DNA of 64,000 bases from Dipteris shenzhenensis. Lineage: Eukaryota; Polypodiophyta; Polypodiopsida; Gleicheniales. Every line of letters starts with the position of its first letter. Positions within the stretch are counted from its first letter, which is position 1. The notes under the pieces were generated by a model that saw nothing but the letters and a program-made list of their open reading frames with translations, was not told the DNA's origin and ran no database searches. Below are positions 33,460 to 42,789 of the stretch, in pieces. The position numbers were made by a program, and so were the translations under genes. The stretch is taken from the NCBI GenBank assembly GCA_047967505.1, contig CM106538.1; one strand, written 5' to 3'.

Positions 33460-33637
33460 AGATAACTTATAATGATGTAACCCCCTTCTCTCTGAATAGC
33501 TCATAAGCAACTTGATTGACCTAGCCATAACCTTAGTATGACCATGATCTCCATAGAAGTAGCATCGGATCTATGGTGGTCCTTGGATCTTACCTTTTTC
33601 ATTTTCACCTTTGCCTTTGCCTTTGCCATATAGGTTC
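33460..33637 (-). pseudogene. Retrotransposon gag zinc-knuckle fragment (left of the HIR element)
   Basis: On the minus strand the sequence reads IRCYFYGDHGHTKVMAR (about 33520-33570), a CCHC-type knuckle with its second Cys changed to Tyr, preceded by a lysine/glycine-rich linker (KGKGKGEN). Related copies with better-preserved residues lie at 42140-42480 (GHTKAKC, GHTKAEC). It is the insertion target of the HIR-carrying element: its last five bases, ggttc, are the target duplication. Confidence 0.6.
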
Positions 33638-33925
33638 TGTTGTTACAGAGCATGGAAGCAATAGAAGATAGACACAATGAAAAGAAGTGCTCATAGAATG
33701 AAGAACTATGAGAGCCATATGTAGGGCATCTCTACATGATCACTGACATCATCGATGACTTCAGAGCTCCACAATCATCTCCTCAATTTGCTCCTAGATT
33801 CTCTCAATCATCCTATGTGGCTCTCCACCACCTAACTGTGCTTGTGGGCACCTAACTGTGCCTCTAGCACTCACACATAGAAACATAAGGTGTGCCTGAG
33901 GCATACACCTTGAGATATCCCAACA
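33638..33925 (-). repeat. 3' LTR of the HIR-carrying element
   Basis: 288 bp, left copy. Minus-strand ends are TGTTGGGATATC and GTAACAACA. The internal side is next to the purine tract. Confidence 0.9.
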
Positions 33926-34241
33926 AACCCCCCCTCAAGGAAATGCCTCAGGCTATGTCAAGGATACATCTAGTCTCATAGTTTCTCATGCCATCTCATG
34001 GTGGTCAAGGATAAATCTATGGCTAGGTTCTCATGCTAGCAAGGGTTCCCTTGGGTGTAAGGTAAACAAAAAGGGATACAGAAAGACCTTCCAATGGTTA
34101 TCTCCCCTACATGTACATGCACACAATGTCTGCAGGAGGTACCATGGAACAAAACATACACATGGCCTACATCATAAGGTGACCAGAGGTGTTTACAAAA
34201 CACACAAAACACAATAGTTTATTTTCATTCATTTTGGAGGA

Positions 34242-34811
34242 CTATCCAGGCTGAGTACCTTGACATAAAAAGAGAGATCTGGAGCATACATAGAGATGTG
34301 TTTTAAATGCATAATCTTCAAAGGATGCCTCATCTTGTGGAGGCTCATTAACTGTAAGTAGATTGTCTTTGAAGTTGCTTCCTTTTTGGCTCTGCAAAGA
34401 AACATTGGTGTCAACTATGGGCTGTGTGAGCATCACCATGTCCATTATGTCTTTGGCAGTTGTATCATAGACACCACTAGAAAAAATAAGAACACTTTCT
34501 CGAAGACCATCCGTTATAGCTTGGCGCTCCTGTGCGACACCCATACCAGCTAGATACTTGGACTCTGCTTCACCTTCTACCCGTTTTACTTGGAGAATCT
34601 TCTCAGAGTCTCCTTTATACTCAGATGCCACTCGTAACCTTTGAGCGGCATTGATTTCATTCATAGCCCGCCTGACTGCAGCATCTGGTATGATATCAAC
34701 TATCAAAGTCTGTTCTATGCTGTAACCGTATGCACCCATCACCTTCTCAAGCTCTTCTGAGACAGCTTTAGCAACTTCACGCTTTTGCTCAAAGAGATCA
34801 TCTAAATTCAT
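34242..34811 (-). CDS. Captured HIR (SPFH/band-7) protein fragment, 189 codons from first ATG
   Basis: HIR proteins are prohibitin-like SPFH-domain proteins of plant membrane microdomains linked to defence and cell death. The frame is open from 34994, but its first in-frame ATG is at 34811 ([17 protein letters not shown]). HIR similarity begins about ten codons earlier with [13 protein letters not shown]. It continues through [59 protein letters not shown] and [12 protein letters not shown] to [12 protein letters not shown]. It then diverges into unrelated sequence before the stop. Compared with a ~285-residue HIR, this is roughly residues 110-255. The membrane-anchoring N-terminus and the first half of the SPFH domain are missing. 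No intron interrupts the ~145 homologous codons. Whether it is expressed is unknown. It is a hitch-hiking fragment rather than a complete HIR gene. Confidence 0.8.
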   Translation of the reverse strand: MNLDDLFEQKREVAKAVSEELEKVMGAYGYSIEQTLIVDIIPDAAVRRAMNEINAAQRLRVASEYKGDSEKILQVKRVEGEAESKYLAGMGVAQERQAITDGLRESVLIFSSGVYDTTAKDIMDMVMLTQPIVDTNVSLQSQKGSNFKDNLLTVNEPPQDEASFEDYAFKTHLYVCSRSLFLCQGTQPG

Positions 34812-35662
34812 TTTCGGTACACAAGCTCTGACAACATTAAACACATATGCTTCACATGCGACTACTTTTGTGAAAACGAATTGCAGCAGCTGGTTGCAAT
34901 GCAGGAAAGATGTTTTCAAGGGGAACGCGATGCTCTCCGAGAGGCTTAATGCTCTTGCCCAACACGATGCTACCTGATTAGATGCAGCACTCAATACTCA
35001 GATCAATGATGCGGTGATTGCCAGAAGCGCTAGCTACAACTGAAGCAAGCCTTAACTGGAAATCATCACCCAGGTCAGACTACGCTCCTCGCCTGTATCT
35101 GAAAAAAATCGAAGCCCAATGGGTGCAGGTGAACCGCTTGAGGTACACGGAGCAGTCTCGTTGAGAGCTCAGTTATTAAACATGGAGGCCCGAGCGTTCC
35201 AACCACCGTGTAGCATTTGCAACTTATAGAGAATTAGCATTCACTGCTTGAAGAGCAAGATGAAAAGGCCAGCAACAGGGAGATGGAACATAGTTGAATT
35301 GCATAGCAGTGCGCAAAGAGGAAGCTGAAGTTCTAGAGCGCCGATCATCGAAGGATCAAGTCTTCACGCCTATGTGGAGCAGAGCTACGTTGAGCAGATA
35401 GTCTGCTATAGATCACGGGTGCAGCATGCGGAATCAGGGTGGAAAAGAACGTCGGAAGTGGAGCTTGTACAGCCACGCTTGTGTTGCACCTGTCTTCGTC
35501 AAATGCTTCTCTAATACTTTCTTCTGTTTTGTTATTTCGTCTCTCCTGCTCACAGGTCTACTGTAGATCGAGCTCAAGGTCTTCATGTTGGAGATGAGGC
35601 AATGGAAGAAGAGGGAGAGAGCCACAAGAAGAGTGACATTGAGCTCAAGGAGGATAGAACCG
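34812..35662 (-). other. Leader of the HIR-carrying element
   Basis: This lies between the PBS and the HIR similarity, about 850 bases. An ATG-started 50-codon frame (35434-35587, MKTLSSIYSRPVSRRDE) matches nothing I recognise. The frame containing the HIR part is open from 34994 but unlike HIR above about 34850. It could be a gag remnant, a second captured fragment or element-specific leader. Confidence 0.5.
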
Positions 35663-35673
35663 CTCTGATACCA
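35663..35673 (-). other. Primer-binding site of the HIR-carrying element
   Basis: The minus strand reads TGGTATCAGAG (then CGGTTC) directly after the 5' LTR. It is complementary to the 3' end of plant initiator Met-tRNA. Confidence 0.9.
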
Positions 35674-35961
35674 TGTTGTTACAGAGCATGGAAGCAATAG
35701 AAGATAGAGACAATGAAAAGAAGTGCTCATAGAATGAAGAACTATGAGAGCCATATGTAGGGCATCTCTACATGATCACTGACATCACTGATGACTTCAG
35801 AGCTCCACAATCATCTCCTCAATCTGCTCCTAGATTCTCTCAATCATCCTATGTGGCTCTCCACCACCTAACTGTGCTTGTGGGCACCTAACTGTGCCTC
35901 TAGCACTCACACATAGAAACATAAGGTGTGCCTGAGGCATACACCTTGAGATATCCCAATA
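35674..35961 (-). repeat. 5' LTR of the HIR-carrying element
   Basis: 288 bp, right copy. Differences from the 3' LTR include the outermost TG (here TA) plus about four substitutions. No clear TATA box is seen in either LTR. Confidence 0.9.
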
Positions 35962-36150
35962 GGTTCCATGATCTCCATAGAAGTAGCATCGAATCTATGG
36001 TGGCCCTTGGATCTTACCTTTGTCATTTTCACCTTTGCCTTTGCCTTTGCCATATAGGTTCCATTAATAAATCCATGGGGTCGCATGATGTATTGTACGT
36101 AATTAGAGAAAAATAAACAGGGGGCAGGGGAGGGGGGAAGGAGGGGGGGT
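35962..36150 (-). pseudogene. Gag zinc-knuckle fragment (right of the HIR element)
   Basis: 35967-36061 repeats 33543-33637 almost exactly (catgatctccatagaag...catataggttc), so the insertion sits between two copies of a 95-bp gag segment. From 36112 to 36150 the plus strand is very G-rich and ends in ggggt, the target duplication of the adjacent copia element. Confidence 0.6.
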
Positions 36151-36888
36151 TGTAAGAAAACAATACAACTTTTTTGCTCAACAGATAACAGGATCTCGTA
36201 TGCAAGAGAGAAAAGCTGATAGTATGGAGAATCAAAAATTTGATTACTATAAAACTAATACAATAGATGGCATTATCTCCCAGCCGTGCGCTCCTATGTG
36301 AGAAGCTTCGATGGCATGCTAGAAACAGTAGAGGACAGAGGCTGGATGCTAAGGAATCAGGGTTGCTGTAGCTAGTGATGATAATTGGCTTCACGGGCTT
36401 CCTCTTATATAGCCACCACTCGTAGTCAGTTAGACCCAATTGGGTGACCGGACCCAGTTCACCCAAGACGACCGACTAGAGGTCTCGGTCCTGAAATAGG
36501 CGATGTCGACCACACAATAGAACCGTGGCACAGAATAGAGCAACTCACCTACGATATCCATTTGGACTAGAGCCATCCAGGATCATTTGGGGCTCCAAAC
36601 AGGCCCTGCAACCTGAGAGTGGGCTGCATCGGGAAATGCTCTGTCTACCCTCAGTGTGGTCAGTCATGGGATGCCTTCCCGCACTTGCATGTAGCCTAGT
36701 TGGTAGTGTGCCAACTCTATCTGAAGCCGTCTAGCCATCACGCCACACATGGCCCCCATCTGGTGTCCAAACCAGGACCTACCGGATAACCGAGCTACTC
36801 AAATGCCTTCTCCTCATATGGGGGGCTTACAAGTAGAGTTAGCTGGTTCCCGCATAGTTACATGAGAGTGGAGCATTGATATCTAACA
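36151..36888 (-). repeat. Copia 3' LTR
   Basis: 738 bp. The LTR also contains, on the plus strand, tRNA-like words (tagcctagttgg at 36692-36703, gtccaaacc at 36765-36773); see findings. The minus-strand TATA-like sequence ggctatataagagg lies near 36402-36415. Confidence 0.92.
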
Positions 36889-36904
36889 CATCCCCTCAAT
36901 GTCC

Positions 36905-38400
36905 ACCTGCAAGTGAACTTACTTTTTCGGCCCAATGCCAAGTCGATGAAGATGCCTCTCCAGCAAGTCTCTTCCAAGAGCCTTCATGAAGATGTCTGCA
37001 TCATTCTTTGTAGTCGAACAGTACACCAAGTCGACCTCTCCATCCATGATGAGCTCGCGTAAAAAGTGATATTGAATCTCAATGTGTTTTGTGCGAGCGT
37101 GGAACACAGGGTTCTTGGCAATTGCCATGCAACTCTGATTGTCACATGATAACTACGTAGGCTTGTTCTGCACTGCACCCATGTCCCCTAAAATCCTCCT
37201 CAACCACACTACCTCACAAGAAGCAAAACATACTTTTTTTACTCAGCCTCGGTAGAAGAAAGAGCAACTGTAGGTTGCTTCTTGTTGACCCATGACACAG
37301 CTCCAGATCCAAGTGAGAAATAGTAACTTGTCACTGATCTCCTGCTGTCCACATCTCCTGCCCAATCCAAGTCATAGAATCTAGTCAAGATGTTGCCCTT
37401 GGTATAGGTGATGCCATAATTAAGTGTGCCTTTGATGTATTTTAGCACCCGCATCCCTGCCCTCCAATGGTTCTCTCGGGGCTTATTAGAAAACTTGCTT
37501 AATACACCAGTCGCAAAGCTGATGTTCGGTTGCGTGTTGCACAAGCAAATCAAAGTGCCCACAAGCCTTCTGTACTTTGCTTCATCCACCAATGGTGATG
37601 AATCCTCATTTGAGAGCTTCATGTCAACCTCCATAGGGGTGCCAAATGTCTTGCACTCAGCGATGTCAAATGCCTTCAGTATCTCTCCAGCATACTTCAA
37701 CTGTGAGATGAAGATCTGTCTTGCCAAACTTCAATCTCCAAACAGAAATGCATCAGTCCGAGGTCTGTCATTTCAAACTCTCTTCCTAGCAACTACTTTG
37801 TCTACGAGATCTTCTCTTCATGGTTCCCTATTATGACAAGGTCGTCCACATAAAGGACCACGATCATACACCTACCTCCTTCTCTGTAGATATACAAATT
37901 TGCATCAGATGGGCTCCTCCTGAACCCGTTTTGTAGAAAGTAGGCATCAATCCGCTGGTACCACGCTTGTGGGGCCTGTTTCAGCCCGTAAAGTGCCTTC
38001 TTCAGTTTATAGCTTTACCTTCTGAATCGGGGATCACAAAACCTAGTGGTTGTTCCATGTATACCTCCTCCTTGAGATCTCCATTCAGAAAGGCGGATTT
38101 TACATCCATTTGAAACACGGGCCAACTGCTGCTAAAGCCAAAACATTGCAAATTGTGGTTAGTCGAGCTGTGGGAGCAAAAGTATCCTGATAATCAAAAC
38201 CATGTACCTGTGCAAATCCTTTTGCCACGAGCCGAGCCTTATAGTTATCCAATGTCTCGTCGGACTTGTACTTGGTCTTGTACACCCGCTTGGTACCGAT
38301 GACCTTGCGTTTTGGTGGTCGATCCACAAGGTCCCAAGTGTTGTTCTTCATTATGGAGCCATACTCCGATTGCATAGCCTCCATCCACCTATCATCACCC
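36905..38400 (-). pseudogene. Copia reverse transcriptase and RNase H, broken
   Basis: Reading leftwards: the RT entry [40 protein letters not shown] and FAPTARLTT (38100-38384), then [17 protein letters not shown] (about 38060-38105). The catalytic YVDDLVI is at 37838-37852. Then follow LIGTLICLCNTQPNISFATG (37500-37570) and the RNase H region DLDWAGDVDSRRSVTSY, SWVNKKQPTVALSSTEAE (37239-37390) and ELIMDGEVDLVYC...DIFMKALG (36919-37070). Several frameshifts and stops separate these. The motifs are those of plant copia elements of the 'tnt1-94' RT/RNase H type. Confidence 0.92.
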
Positions 38401-38983
38401 TATGCCTCTTCAAGACACTTGGATTCTTCAGAACGGATCACCTCTATTATCAAAGCGTACTTGACCAAGTGTTCCTGCGCCCTTCTTTGCTCCTCTAATC
38501 TCTTGGACCGGCGGTGTTCGGATTGTTCCTCCTCAATGGTTGGAGGTTCTCTGCCATCCAAAAGCTGCTTTACCCACTTCAAGAATGGCCATTGCCATCG
38601 TGGTTCTGCAGGCTCTTCTTCCTCTTCTTTATCTTGAATCCTCCCAAGCACTGTTGTGGGGGAGTTTGGTCTACTGTTGGTGGTTGTACTGGATGGATAT
38701 TTTGGTCTTGGTTGTCTGGGAAGGAAGCATCCTCCAATTGATGCGGCTGTTCTAAGAAGATCACATCACGACTTACTATTACCTTCTTGGTAACCAGATT
38801 ATAGAGACGGTAACCCTTCGCCTCTTCACTGTAGCCCGAGAAAATACACTTCCGGCTCTTTGGTTCCCATTTGATCTTGTTAGCATCAGGGACATGCACA
38901 AAAAAGTCACATCCAAAAACTCTAAAATGTGCAACTGAAGGTTTCTTACCAGAAAAGGCCTGCAGTGGAGTCATCCCGTTCAC
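38400..38983 (-). pseudogene. Copia integrase C-terminal region and linker
   Basis: The frame 38579-38983 reads NGMTPLQAFSGKKPSVAHFR and VFGCDFFVHVPDANKIKWEP, then KCIFSGYSEEAKGYRLYN. These are the conserved blocks after the copia integrase core. The acidic, proline-rich linker before RT (QPPTVDQTPPQQ, then EEEEEPAEPRWQ in another frame) contains a frameshift near 38590-38640. Confidence 0.88.
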
Positions 38984-38989
38984 AGCTTT

Positions 38990-39620
38990 CGTGTAGCTAC
39001 GATTCAGAATGTAAACTGCCGTGTTACATGCTTTAGCCTAGAAAGTCTTTGGCAAATCTTTCCCTTTCATCATACTCCTGCCCATTTCGCAGATGATGCG
39101 CATCTTGCGCTCTGCTACTCCATTTTGCTGTGATGTATGTGGCGGGGGTTTCTGCCTCTTGATCCTGTGAATTTTGTAGTAACTTTCGAATTCACTTGAT
39201 GTGAACTCACCACCTCTGTTTGATCTCAACTTCTTCACCTTCCTTCCCGTTTCTTTCTCGACCATTACATGCCATTCTTTGAACTTACTAAAAGCCTCAT
39301 CTTTAGTCTTCAGGAAGTATATCCATATCCTTCTACTATAGTCATCGATCAACGTCATGAAGTAGTAGGGACCACCCAAAGCTTTTGTCTCCATCTTTCT
39401 GTAGAGGTCCATGTGAACGAGCACTAGAGGAGCCTTTGCCCTACCGGCCTCTTTAGGAAAAGGCTGCCAATGCTGCTTGCCCATCATGCAAGCTTCACAT
39501 ACATCGGGAAGATCTGTAATTTCTGGTAGGTCTGCAATCATTCCACTTTTATGCATCTCCTTTAAAGAACTAAGGTTTAGATGACCAAACCTCTCATGCC
39601 ACAGCTTAGTGTTGCCTCAC
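38990..39620 (-). pseudogene. Copia integrase with altered catalytic residue
   Basis: The GAG-pre-integrase block LWHERFGHLNLSSLKEMHKS (39545-39605) carries its zinc ligands, continuing with CEACMMGKQ (about 39480). The core follows: HMDLYRKMETK, YYFMTLIDDYSRRIWIYFLK, then LRSNRGGEFTS and QQNGVAERKMR. The second catalytic position is normally an Asp (RSDRGGE) and is Asn here, and the HTD of the first motif is HMD. A TAG stop at 39038 ends the frame before the downstream block. Catalytically dead by inspection. Confidence 0.9.
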
Positions 39621-40232
39621 ATCGGCTCGAGCATTGAAAGCTGAGAGTTCATAGATGTTGTTGCACCGTGTACCTTTACCAATGACATTCCCTTGAAGAT
39701 CCAAAATCTGTGTGCCATTCTTATCGAAGTGAACTTTGAGGTCCCGATCCGTGATCGTAGAAATGGACAACAAGTTCCTCTTGATTTCTGGCACATAAAG
39801 AACATCAGACAACTCTTTTGCAACTCCATCTGACTTGAGAGCAATCGTACATTTTCCTTTTGCTGGACATTTTGCATCATTGCCGATTGCTACCAGGATG
39901 TCACTCCCTATCAGCAGATGTAGAGAGGTATACTAATCCTTACGACTGGTCATGTGGTGCGATGCACCACTGTCAATAATCCAAGGTTCATCCGCAGGTA
40001 CATGAACTGTCTCCATGCAAATCTCCTCAATTGCTATGAATAGCTCTACTGGTACTGCCTGCGTGCTATTGTTGGACTCTTTCTTTACTCCGTTCTTCTC
40101 ATCTGCAATCTTCTTTCGGCACTCATACTGCTTTTGCCCTGCCTTGTTGCAATAGAAGCACTTGATCTTTTTATCATAAGAAGAAGATGGGTTACCAGAG
40201 TCCTTACCCTTACCTTTCTTTGATCCAACCAA
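39620..40232 (-). pseudogene. Copia gag zinc knuckle and protease
   Basis: The zinc knuckle CFYCNKAGQKQYEC (40160-40119) has Gln where the CCHC His belongs. The protease active site WIIDSGASHHMT (39950-39985) is intact. Downstream, SDVLYVPEIKRNLLSI (39760-39812) is the usual end of copia protease. Small frameshifts occur near 39880-39930. Confidence 0.9.
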
Positions 40233-40885
40233 GAAAGCCGAGTCCTTGTCTTTTGATGCATCTCCTCCTCCATAAGCATCACACTGAAATCCTCAAAGTT
40301 GAGGGGCGGATTTCTATTCTGCGTATTCAGTGCCGTAACAAGACCGTCATACTTTGGTGGGAGAATTCGTATGCACCTTCATGCTAGATTCTCGTTGGTG
40401 ATGGTGATGGTGATGCCGATCGTAGTCATCTAATTACGCAAATTCTTCACCCTGGTGATGAACTTCTTTGCTGTTTCAGACTCAAACAGTTTCTCGTTGG
40501 CGAGTTGAGTCTCCAGATTCTGAATCCATGTCTGATTCGTGGTCTCGTACTGATTTTTCAAGACCGTCCATGCCTCCTCCGTTGTGGTGACATGTTAAAT
40601 TAACGCCATGATAGAATCACTTACACTGCAGACAATAGAACATAGTGCATCTGCATTTCTTCTTGTCCACGCGAGAATCTCATCCGCAGTTGGTACTATC
40701 TATTGTCTTGCATTGGCTGGATTCGGTCTCGCAACCGGCTTCACGTCCACCCCAGTTGCAGTATCCCAAAGCTTGTATGCGCTTAGGATGGTCTTCGTCT
40801 TGAACTTCTAGAGTGGATAGTTAGTGTTGTCCAACTTTCCGCTGTTGCTGAATGGTGGGATTCGCAGTCTTGCGGGCTGGGCCAT
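40233..40885 (-). pseudogene. Copia gag (UBN2 family), broken
   Basis: Translation from the ATG at 40885 gives MAQPARLRIPPFSNSGKLDN. After stops it continues with AYKLWDTATG, TTTEEAWTVLKNQYETTNQT, QLANEKLFESETAKKFITRV and RILPPKYDGLVTALN. These are the hallmarks of copia gag (UBN2). The start lies about 60 bases after the PBS. At least three in-frame stops are present. Confidence 0.85.
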
Positions 40886-40944
40886 CTCTCACAATCTACT
40901 CGCAAACAGAAACACATTACCAAATCTTCTTGCTAGAGCCCAAG

Positions 40945-40955
40945 CTCTGATACCA
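40945..40955 (-). other. Copia primer-binding site
   Basis: The minus strand reads TGGTATCAGAG directly after the 5' LTR, matching initiator Met-tRNA. Confidence 0.95.
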
Positions 40956-41662
40956 TGTAAGAAAATAATACAATGTCTGTGCTCAACAGATAACAGGATC
41001 TTGTATGTAAGAGAGAAAAGCTGATAGTATGGAGAATAAAAAATTTGATTACTGCAAAACCGATACAATAGATGGCGCTACCTCCTAGCCGTACGCTCCT
41101 ATGTGAGAAGCTTCAATGGCATGCTAGAAATAGTAGAGGACAAAGGTTGGATGCTAAGGAATCAAGGTTGCTGTAGCCAGTGATGATAATGGGCTTAATG
41201 GGCTTGCTCTTATATAGCCACCACTCATAGTCGGTTAGACCCAATTGGGTGACTAACCCAGTTTGCCCAAAATGACCGACTGAATAGGCCACCAACCACA
41301 TGATAGAACCATGGCATAGAATAGAGCAACTTCATTCGACCCAGAGCCATCCAAGATCATCTGGGGCTCCAAATGGGCCCCGCAACTCGAGAGTGGGCTG
41401 CCCTAGGAAATGCTCCATCTACCCTTAGTGCGGTCAGTCATGGGATGCCTTCCCACACTTGCATGTAGCCTAGTTGGTAGTGTGCCAACTCTATTTGAAG
41501 CCATCCAGCCATCAGGCCACACATGGCCCCCATTTGGTGTCCAAACCAAGACCTACTAGATAACTGAGCTACTCAAATGCCTTCTCCTCATATGGGGGGC
41601 TTACAAGTAGAGTTAGTTGGTTCCCGTGTAGTTACACGAGAGTGGAGCATTGATATCTAACA
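40956..41662 (-). repeat. Copia 5' LTR
   Basis: 707 bp, shorter than the 3' LTR through several small deletions, for example around 41285 where the other copy has about 25 extra bases. The right end (tgatatctaaca) is followed by the target duplication ggggt. Confidence 0.93.
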
Positions 41663-41950
41663 GGGGTGTGTAGGGAAAAAATTACACACGTATTGGATTT
41701 AACTCCCAATTCCAAAAAGATATTCAGAAGATATATAAAGATTCAAAATTATCAAAGGACATTATAACCAGTCAGATTGGCACACGTGTGTACTTTTAGA
41801 ATGAATATTAGGGATGGATAATATCAAGAGGTACATAATGAGTTTGCAAAGAATTCCCAAGTCTCGCCAATGAAGGTGTCCTGAAAAAAACTTTTCTTGT
41901 GTGCCTATGTGTGTATGTGAGGGAGTGCAAGTTGGATAAATGAGTGTGTT
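41663..41950. other. Short gap right of the copia element
   Basis: AT-rich, no gene recognised. Together with 36150 leftwards it forms the pre-insertion site of the copia element. Confidence 0.45.
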
Positions 41951-42490
41951 AGTCCATCTCTTTGTCCTCTCTTCCAAACAACGATTATATTAAGTCTTAC
42001 CTTCACATTCAAGGATTGGCATAAAGCTTGCCCATACACTCAAAATAAGTCGCTCAAAAAGTTGTTTTTATGTGAAATTGATAGTTGAGATAACTTATAA
42101 TGATGCAACCCCCTTCTCTCTGAATAGCAGCTCATAAGCAATGTGATTGACCTAGCCATAACTTGCACTTAGCCTTAGTATGACCATGATCTCGATAGAA
42201 GTAGCATCGGATCTATGGTGGTCCTTGGATCTTACCTTTGTCATTTTCACCTTTACCTTTGCCTTGTTCTAGTCTTGGAGGCCATCCTTCCTTGGGCTTA
42301 GTATCATCATGTGCCGCTCAGCTTGGGACCTAGTGATGGCATTGGGCTTAATTGATCTGTTACCGCTATCAAAACATCTCAACACTAGGGATCGATTTCC
42401 CTTCTCTTTGTATTGCTCTTGAGTAGCTTGATGTGCTCCAACCATAACTTGCACTCAGCCTTAGTATGACCATGCTCTCCAAGGGAATGG
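41951..42490 (-). pseudogene. Gag fragment with tandem zinc knuckles
   Basis: The minus strand reads SLGEHGHTKAECKLWLEHIK (about 42430-42480) and, after a spacer with KAKVKVKMTK, CYFYRDHGHTKAKCKLWLGQ (about 42150-42210). Two CCHC-like knuckles in series are typical of retrotransposon gag. The same sequence family is found at 33460-33637 and 35962-36061. 41951-42090 also matches 33340-33470, so this whole block is a diverged copy of the sequence left of the HIR element. Confidence 0.6.
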
Positions 42491-42789
42491 AGGAAGGAAA
42501 CCCTCAATACAAGCTAGAACTCCACTATGGGCATCAACCTAGGTGAACACAAACGAGTTATACACCATAATGACTCATCTATTGTAGTAGGATCTCTATG
42601 GGTGGCATAGCAAAATAGTAGAATAGCTCCAAGACATAGAAACCTAGGGGGTAAATTTGAATAAAAAGATGGCAATGTTGCCTTATCACAATTGCAAGGA
42701 CTATGAAATCATGGACCCAATGATGGATCCACATTAGGATGATAAGGCCATCTCATACCAATATATAGAGGATGGCATGTGAAGATGCT

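Larger units (their letters stand above)
33638..35961 (-). mobile_element. LTR retrotransposon carrying a HIR gene fragment
   Basis: A 2,324-bp element oriented on the minus strand. The direct LTRs, 288 bp each (33638-33925 and 35674-35961), differ at about five positions by eye with no indels. Both are bounded by TGTTG...CAACA-type ends (the right copy reads CAATA). The target duplication ggttc is exact on both sides (33633-33637, 35962-35966). A PBS for initiator Met-tRNA abuts the 5' LTR (35663-35673), and a purine tract (ttgaggggggg) abuts the 3' LTR at about 33926-33937. There is no recognisable gag, protease, integrase or RT. Instead the interior carries a 250-codon open frame (34242-34994) from a plant HIR gene. 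It must rely on another element's proteins. It resembles, by analogy, gene-transducing elements such as maize Bs1. Confidence 0.88.
36151..41662 (-). mobile_element. Complete but inactive Ty1/copia retrotransposon
   Basis: A 5,512-bp element on the minus strand with LTRs at 36151-36888 (738 bp) and 40956-41662 (707 bp), each TGTTAGATATC...TTCTTACA. The target duplication ggggt is exact (36146-36150 and 41663-41667). A PBS lies at 40945-40955 and a purine tract (gaggggatg) beside the 3' LTR at 36889. Gene order is gag, protease, integrase, RT, RNase H, which defines copia. Stops and frameshifts break the polyprotein, and the two LTRs differ by several indels, so it is older than the HIR-carrying element 190 bp away. 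Confidence 0.95.

Noticed and set aside
34242-34994. Functional host HIR gene
   Set aside because: The N-terminal half of the SPFH domain is missing, there are no exons upstream, and the fragment lies wholly between two LTRs with a target duplication.
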